From: Cyrtodaria siliqua
Lineage: Eukaryota > Mollusca > Bivalvia > Adapedonta > Hiatellidae
Reading direction: 5' to 3'
Length of the DNA stretch: 64,000 nucleotides
Assembly (NCBI GenBank): GCA_037043455.1
Contig: JAWPHD010011060.1
Location: 1 to 64,000, forward strand
The stretch's first letter is position 1. Each line of letters opens with the position of its first letter. This document shows positions 42,901 through 51,900 of the stretch, in pieces. The notes beneath the pieces are model-generated. The model worked only from the letters and a program-made list of their open reading frames with translations, had not been told where the DNA came from and did not search any database. The position numbers and the translations under genes were made by a program.

Positions 42901-45900
42901 TAGGTCAAGTCAATCTATCTAATGGCCAATGCAGGCATATATCGTGATACATATAGTAAAGTATGGTATCATGTGAATAAATTGTAATGTGGGTCACCAG
43001 TCCACCTTCCAACAATGTAACATACAGCTCTTTATTGATATACACACTTATCATGTAATAAACTGTTACAGACCCAGTTGCGTTCAAGTACCCGAAATAA
43101 ATGCAGAACGAACGCTGACCGAATGGGAATGAACGAAGAATGAACGTTGCACGGTCTGTATTTTAAAAATGCAATTTGTTCTTTGCGTACGTTTTCCGCG
43201 TTCAGCATTTTAAAAAATGAGAATGATGAATGCATTTTTTAAAATGCAAAACGCTGAAAACGAAGGAAACGAATGCAAATGCATTTCGCTATTTCGGATC
43301 ACTTTCAGTATTATACTTTTGAGTTTATAATTAAAGTCTCGATTTAAACGAAGTTTCAGTATTTTAATATAAAGAATTACACTGTATAAATGGTGTTTTA
43401 AACATGATGACATATTTACTTTCATTTTTACAGATTCAAATGGAAAATATTATATTTATTGTGTAGCACAAACTTTATATTATTTCAATATAGAACTAAA
43501 ATAATGTTGATAAAAACAGCCATCATAGTTTTATATAGTGTCATGTATGTTACATTCTTTTATGAAAGTAACATTAACCCGGAAGAAAACAGAATAATCA
43601 TCAACGTGCACCATCAAATAGCGTCTCCGTGGCCGAATGGTTAACAACGTTGTGTTTTAAACCTTCGGCTCTCACCGCTGCTGGTTCAAATCCCACTGGG
43701 AGCTCGACTTGTGAGGAAGTGTCGATTCTTACGGATAGCTGGAGGTGTACAGTACTGGTAGTGGGTGGTCTGCCTCCACCACAAAAAATCACCATATATA
43801 ACCTTACATGTATTGAAAATGACGTAAAACACCATACAAAAACACCACCAAATAATGACAACAAAAGAACCTATTCTTCAATATGATCACATAAACATTG
43901 GTCGACTCGTGATAAAAATGTCAAACGCACACATTATGTTGCGTTCGTTCCGTGCATTGAAATGAATGCATAGTTTCATTTATAAACGCTGAATGCATTC
44001 AAGAACGCAGATGATGCATTTACAAAAAGAAATCCGCGGATTCACATGTCTCGCCTAACGGGGGCTGGACTTAAAAATAAAAAGGTCAGTGATGCTTAAA
44101 TGAAAGTTTGTAAACATTTTAGTAACTAAAAACAATGGAGTTTGCTGAGATGAAATTTAAGTGCATTTGTTTAAAAACAAAATGCCATTCCAAGGCTAAA
44201 TCTAGGCCAGGAATTTAGGGAGAAGTCACTTCTACCTCAAGTGATTTTAGGGAGAAGTGGAGAGAATTTAGGGAGACTTCACGCGACGTGTATACGTAGA
44301 CAACGGTTGAATAGTCATCACCATGTATATCGCAGTGCAGTGAATACAGTGTAATGCACACTAATTCTTTTTACTCTATAATATGAACTTGAAATATTGT
44401 TTTAATGGAAATTGACTGTGATCTCAGCAATACCGTAGTACTTTTAGGTAATAATCTTTCATTATCATTAAGGCTTCAAATTTAGCAATTTGGGATTCCC
44501 TGTGTATTGAATTTGGAAGTGTCAGGTAAACATTTAGAAGTTCGATTTTTTAGCAGTACCCCACCCACCAATTTTTATACAGTGATTTACGATTTCGTAA
44601 ACTTTTCAAATATAACCGTTTTTAACATTTATTATCAAAGCAATTCATATTTTTTCTCATAATTATTTCACTTTCTTGTTTTCAGATCGCGAGAGTGCTT
44701 TCCCCTTAGTTGAAGATTATTAAATGCTTTCTAAATATGCAAATTTCTTTGTAACTTCAACAAATAAAATGAAAACTGGTCACAATAACATTAATTTAAA
44801 GAGAAATTTACAATTTTTAATGTGACAGCGAGTAGTTCCAACTTACGGTTAATTATTAATCTAAAGCCATTTGGCTTCGAGATTAAGGTCTACTTTTGAT
44901 TTTACACCATGTGCTATATTTTAATTTTCACAAACAACATTCCTCTGTAAGTCAATCAAAAAAACAATGCAATATCTTAAATCTGAGTGAAATAAACAGA
45001 CAATTATCACCTTTAGGCTAAACGTGCCAGATACTTATTATTGATATTATTGACAACTGTCACCCCGGAAAATTATGGCGACTTGAACTTCGCTTTGATG
45101 TGCTGCCAAGGCGAAGTCAAGAGATTGCGGGCGCGAATCGCCCAGTAGATTGAGCCCTGCCATTATATTAAAAACAAGAGGCCCAATAGGGCCTGTGGAC
45201 GCTCTACTGGCTAAAACGGCTCTTATATCAAGAGTTGTCGACATAAAATTCCCATCAGTACTTCTTTTAAAACATTGCAAAAACAACAGGGATAGGATAG
45301 CCTTAGATCGTTAATCTGGTAATCATAGGCAATAAGTCTGCTGTGTCTAGTATGGCATGGGTATTTTTTAATTTGTCCCACTTTCTTCTATGAATGAAAT
45401 TTCATAAAAATGGGTGGAGGGGTTTATATTAACATTCTAAACAAATATGGTAATGATCACATAAAAAATGAAGTAACTACAGATTTAACAAAGAAAAATA
45501 CAATATAGCATTTTTCAACAAATCAAGGACCACAACTCTGTCTTTACTAACAAGATCTAGCTGGTTTTCGAACTTGTGCAAGATTTCATTGATATACCGC
45601 ACTTTGCACAACTAAACATCATACTGAGGCTTCCTGCCAAATTTTCTAGAAATCCAACAAGCCTTTTAGGAGGAGTAGCGCCGAGAAGAAAACACAAAAA
45701 AACACAAACACAAAAAAAAAAGCAATTAAAAAAAATATTAAAAAAATATATAAATTAAAAAAAAAAAGAAAAAGAAAATCAATCAATGAATAAATAAATC
45801 AAATAAAAAAAAAATGAAAAAATGAAAAAAATATATAAATAAATCAAATACAAAATCAAATACAAAAAAAATAATCAAAAAAATAAATATATATATTTAA

Positions 45901-48900
45901 AAAAAATTTAAACAAATAAAATAAAGTTTGGTAAAGACAGTTTAAGACACTAACAAAGTTTGGTAAAGATCAAACACAAAATGAAGATCAGATGAAAAAT
46001 GAAAGCCCTATCGTATTAACGAGCCAAATATAGCATTTTTAACTAAATCAAGGGACATAACTCCGCTATTACTGATCCGATCTGGCTGGTTTTCAAACAT
46101 GTCCGAGCTTTCATTGATATTAACAATCTGTTAAAGTTTGGTAAAGATCGGATGAAAAATGAAGGCCCTTGGCCAGTAGAGCTAAAAATCGTCAGCTCCA
46201 AAAAGTAGGTCAAGGTCATAGATGAAATCCATGTGTCCAAAAAGATGCACTACCCAAGACACAACTATGTTAAAATAGAATGTTTTTTCTTCCAAAGATT
46301 AAGAAATAAAGTAGGTTTAAAACATCTAGTGCATAATTCTAGTTCATGAGAAAGTGATGTAAATGTAACAATTAAAGTTATCTGCCCTTTGCTTGGATGG
46401 TGAAGGTCACATCCACATTTGCTTTGTCACGTTGCAATGTACCACTCAAGATACAACTATAAGCAAAGTTTGAAAGGCCTTAGTGCATACACTTTGTGAA
46501 AAAGTGACCTAAACGCCAAAGTTGAAGGTAAAAATTATAAGGTTATCTGCCCTTTGCTTGGAGAGTCAAGGTCACATCCACATATGCTTTGTCACTTTGC
46601 GATGTACCACCCTAGATACAACTATAAACAAAGTTTGAAAGGTGTAGTGCATACAGTTTGCGCGAAATTGACCTCAACGCAAAAGTTGAAAGTAAAATTA
46701 TTAAGTTATCTGCCCTTTGCTTGGAGGGTCAAGGTCACTTCCAAATTTGCTTTGTCACGTTGCAATGAACCACTCAAGATACAACTATAAGCAAAGTTTT
46801 AAAGGTCTAGTGCATACAGTTTGTGAAAAAGTGACCTAACGCAAAAGTTGAACCTAAAAATTATTAAGTTATCTGCCCTTTGCTTGGACGGTCAAGGTCA
46901 CTTCCACATTTGCTTTGTCACGTTGCGATGTACCACCCAAGATACAACTATAAGCAAAGTTTGAAAGTTCTAGTGTATACAGTTTGTGAGAAAATGAACT
47001 AAACGCAAAAATTGAATGTTGACGCCGCCGCTGGAAAAGCAACACCTATGTCTCTTTTTTTCTTCGAAAAGACGAGACAAAAATGAAATGCAAACGGAAT
47101 GTAAACAGAGTGCAAACAAAACGCAATGGGAATTCATTTTTGGGGGTAACTGAACGCAACTGGGTCTCTACTCATTACCATCATTATGAGAAGCCTGACT
47201 TATCACTTACAGTATTTTCTCCAATGGTAGATCGTTCATCCCCCTTCATCTCTGAGAACTGTATGTCCCCGGGATCTGCCCGTACGGATGTCTGCCGTAC
47301 GGTATCTCCCTCACTGTTACTGATCGTGATTGTTTTATCCTCACTCCCAAGGGCCAACAGGTTCTCGTTGCTCCAAGCACCACATGTGATCTTGCGCGAG
47401 TGCTTGCCAATAATTGGAATTTTTCTGAAAAACATTTCCATGGCAGAAATGCAATATTTGGCCTGATAAAATATCATACAGTAACCCTTTTTGAAAATCG
47501 CTAGCACTAACAGTTGCGTAACTGGGAACGAGGCTTTATAAACCAAGCAATTAACCAAAAAAGATGCTTCTGTACATGTTTCAAGTCAAGAGAGAAAGAC
47601 TAACAAACAATAACTAAAGGAAATGTTTTTTGTGGCAATGTTACATATAGACAATGTCACTGTGTCGAAAACAGTAAGATTTTTGTTTAATCGCCCCAAC
47701 AAAAGCAGCTTTTTTTTATCCAGAACAGCTGAAACTTTCTCATCATGTGGCTGTTAAGCAAAAACATTTTTAAAGCATTTATTTGATTGTGATGTTTGTT
47801 CGTAACAATATATTTTTTTCGTTATAAGCCACTAAACTGGCCTGTTCTCTAAATATATACATAATTGAAAATATTATGAAAACCCTTAAGCTCAAACAAG
47901 CACTCCAAACAACAGGTATGATTTCAAAAAGTTTTTATATTGCTCTTTAACATGTTTCATTGAGCGCGAGACATATTTATATAAAGAAATGCGACTTAAG
48001 CTAAGGGAAAAAGAGCTAGAGGTATTATAAAACAAGAGGTCAATGACCCTGAAGCTCTACTGATAGATTTTGATAGCTTGATCAGCCATGGGAACCTGTG
48101 AATTTCTATGGAAGTAAGACCAACACTTTCAGAGAAATGGTCGCCACAAGTTATTCCTATTATCACTCTATGTAAAGGAAAATGGTCGCTGGCAGTCATG
48201 TTTGACACAGAATCAATGAATTTTGTTTAGGACCAACTACATGCCATGCTGATCATTTTAGAAAAAGTCCCAAATCAATACCACTTATGGTTTTACGAGA
48301 AGTAGTTGCCACAAACTTGTATTTAAGCTGTGGCAGCCATCTTGAATTTCTGGCCAACCTGATATTTACATGGGACTAACTGGACAACAAGACCAACATT
48401 CCTGTAAAGTTTTACAAAAGTCATTTTGGAAAAGGTAACAAACCAATACCACTTATTGTTTTAGAGAAGTAGTCGCCACAAAATTGTATTTCATAATAAA
48501 TCTATTTTTAGACATGGCGGCCATCTTGAATTTAAGCCAACCAGATTTTTACTTAGGACCAGCTAGACATCAAGAGCAATATTCCTATATTCCTAAATAT
48601 TATGATTTATTATGCAACATTACCTATGCAACATTATAATCTCATTAAATTTTATCCTACTCTAAAGATTATATCTTTTTCCAGCATATAACAATGTCAT
48701 AATGCTACCACAAATTTTAATTACTAGATGGGCGTTCCGCCCTGTCAGCGCTTTGTCAGTATAACAAGTTTTTTTGGTAAGTTTTCGTGAAGAGTATTTA
48801 ACCCATATAATGACCTTCAGTGTGACATTGACCTTTATATTTTAGTATGGTCATGTTGATGTTGTCATGACAAGTAAATATTGAAAGTTTGATGAAGAAA

Positions 48901-51900
48901 TATCACGAAATGAGAAAGTTATAGCCAACGCCAAGTTTTCGTGAAGAAAAAACGAGTAGGGGGGGGGCAGCAACATATATGTGTAAGAATTGACAAAAAC
49001 AAATAAAATCATACATGATCAATTAACTTCAAACAGTTAGGGTGACATTCAACAAAACCGACACCTTTTTCTTCTCAACCCCTACCTTGAAGTTTGGTGG
49101 TTGTATATCATTAAGTTGCCTTTGATGGTTCCAACAGCTAGGAATGGTCCGGCTTTAGCCCACAGCAGAAAAGACAGAGGATCCCTGTAAATAAACCACA
49201 TTCAATTTTAGAGACTACTGCCAGTAAAACTGTAATTAACAAAATGTGAGGGCGCAACGGGAAGCTATTGTTTCTTGTTCTTTATATACTGTTACAATAG
49301 TATTGTTTGTTTGTTTATATGGTATTTTACGGTGGAGGCAGACAACCCACTTTTCCTGGGTAAAACCAGTACTGTACACCTCCCGCCATCCGTAAGAATC
49401 AACACGTCCTCACTTACAAACCAATCTCCCACTGGGATTCGAACCCACAGCAGTGAGAGGCGAGAAGGTTAACAGTGCAACGTCATTACCCCTCGACCAC
49501 AGATGCACTTTAAAATAGATTGTGTTCACCCTAATACATCAAGTACACACTCAAATGACCTTCATCCACCATTCTTGTTTATTGTTTCTTAACTATATTT
49601 TAAGTGGTTTTTAAGCACAAAAATTTGACATATTTATGTCTGGCATATCAACAACACTCTCCAATGCTAAAATCGAAATTCTGACCAATGAAATCCATTC
49701 CAGCTTGACCCCTAAACGTTCTGTAGTTAGTGAAAGAGTGTGTAGTTTACTCATCCAATAAGGGGGGTGTTATTCATTCTTTCCTGTAGGTTTCCAGAAA
49801 TCCTCCCACAACAGCAGACTTCAGGCAAAGTATTTCATATTTAGCTAAAGCGTATTTTTGAGCTGTGTAACTTTTTATTTAATAAATCCATATACAACCT
49901 ATACCGGTAATATTATACACAGATGTACCAACCTGAGTCCACTATCCATGGCATTAGTTTTGCCAGTGTTGGCATCCCACATGGTGATATTGGTGGTCTT
50001 GTCATTGATGATAGCCAATATATCTCCATCCTTGTCCCACCCCAGACCGGTACAAGGGCTGTTGGAAATAAGATTATATGAATATTAACTGTCCCAGTCC
50101 AGACCTGTAAACAGGCTGTTGGAAATAAGAACATACTAACATTAACTGTACCACCCTAGACATGTACATGAGCTGTTAAAATTAGGAATATATATAAAGA
50201 TTCACAAATTAATGTGGGGTCATATTTGGGGCCTAAATTCAGTCTCATTTCCCTTCCCAAAAAGTATGTTTTCCACCTTTCACTGGATAAAATTCTCCTC
50301 AAAAACAAAAGTTTCCTTTTTTAGTGGCCCACCGATAACATGGCATGATTTTCCCCCTTTGAAGATTGAAGGATCAACCACTATTCCCCTGAAACCTAAA
50401 AACTTGTTTATATACCCGTTGACGGGCATTTGTTGATTTACATACATAGTTTATATTACACCTTATCATCCCTTATTTTTTAACAGTTTTATCTTTATAT
50501 ATTTACATTAAATTTTAAATAATAATTCATTTCTTCTTTTTTCATCAATTTTTGCGCACAATATGACCTATTTATGTGTCGACATGCCGTAAAACACCAT
50601 TCATTCTAAAAACACTTAACATAAAAGTACCAATCAATATCGTATACAAAACGTTCTGCAAAACTGACTGTCACACTATCTGGGTTATTACATTCTACCA
50701 AAAACGACGACAACAAACTGAAACGTATGGGGGAAGTATCTGGAAATATAGGGTTCGGTCGGGGAGTTGTTGGCCCCCTCTGAGAGATGTGGAGTTTTTC
50801 ACCCACTATTATAGTGGTTATATCGAGTTCAAATAATGACGAGCCTCGTCCCTGGTTACAATTCTGACTCGGGTGAGATTTCCCCATCTCACATGGATAC
50901 TCATAATGTATTCTAATCCTTGGGATCAGAACTGCAACCAGAAACTCGGCAGAAACTTATAATTCTGGCACCTTGGGCGGGTTTTCCTATCTCACATGGA
51001 TACTCATGAATAATGATGATGGATTTGTTTCCTGGTTATAATGATCTGAAACTGTGCATGTTATGTTGAAAAATGTATGGGACGCAGTGAGTATTACAGT
51101 AATCAAGATTGCCGTGTGTCCCTTTAAGTACATTCCTGCCAAAACGTTCACAAACTCCTAAATTGTTACCTACCCTTGCAGCTGTATTTCTTGTTTAAGG
51201 TCACCATGACGATCATGTATCTTCACCAAGTTGTCATTACTGAAAAATAGTTCATATTAAATATCATGTTAATGCCAAACAAAATTATGTGTGATTATAC
51301 CCAAGCAACTATAACAGAAATAGGGTATGTGTTATTATTTAAGATTTGTTTCACATTTGTTTGGCATTTGTACGGTTTTAAACATTGGAAGTAAAGTGCA
51401 AATACCACGAGGTGCATTAAATGCATTCTGGTAAATGTGACATTCGCTACTGGTGTTTAAAACTGCATCAAGAGCGGAACCATGCGAATTGATCCTTATA
51501 TTTATGTTAATTTCCCGTCGCTATAGTATCAGCAGTAACGTGCCTTGGGAGAATGATAATGACAAAAAGGTGCAAGGGAGACCACTACCATCTGTGTAGT
51601 TTCAAACACTGAAATGGCCATTTTCAACTGAGACACATTGGATATGTGCAGTTTGTGCGCCTCCGTGAAAAATTAAGTTTATTCAAATATAACTTTTTTT
51701 TTTCAACAGAAAGAATTTAGTGAATTGTAAATATTTTTATTTAAAGACTGAAATTAGCCATATATATATTTGCACGGATTTAAGTGTAATCGTTTGCATT
51801 TTATGTGTATAAAGCATTTTATGTGTATAAAGCCAAAAAGATATTGCTATGGAGGCAAAAAATAAGAACAATATATCAGAATTAAGTTTTACTGCATAAT

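Larger units (their letters stand above)
44031..47078. mobile_element. ~3-kb insertion inside element B
   Basis: Flanked by ACAAAAA on both sides (44026-44032 and about 47073-47079), at a point where element A is continuous. The left part (44040-45160) shows TTTAGGGAGAAGT repeats (44215-44280) and AT-rich DNA. The right part has two tandem arrays and ends in TTCGAAAAGACGAGAC. Confidence 0.55.
43071..47166. mobile_element. TIR element B (GACCCAGTTGCGTTCA ends) with two nested insertions
   Basis: The ends GACCCAGTTGCGTTCAAGTA (43071) and TGAACGCAACTGGGTC (to 47166) pair at about 21 of 23 positions. Relative to element A (14681-16658, opposite orientation) it carries a SINE at 43621-43842 and a ~3-kb insertion at about 44031-47078. 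Without these the order of terminal repeats, anchor-like segment and subterminal GCATTC repeats matches A. Confidence 0.75.

Noticed and set aside
50606..50887. 93-codon minus-strand ORF as a gene
   Set aside because: Lies in WDR19 intron 3 with no family match or splice support.
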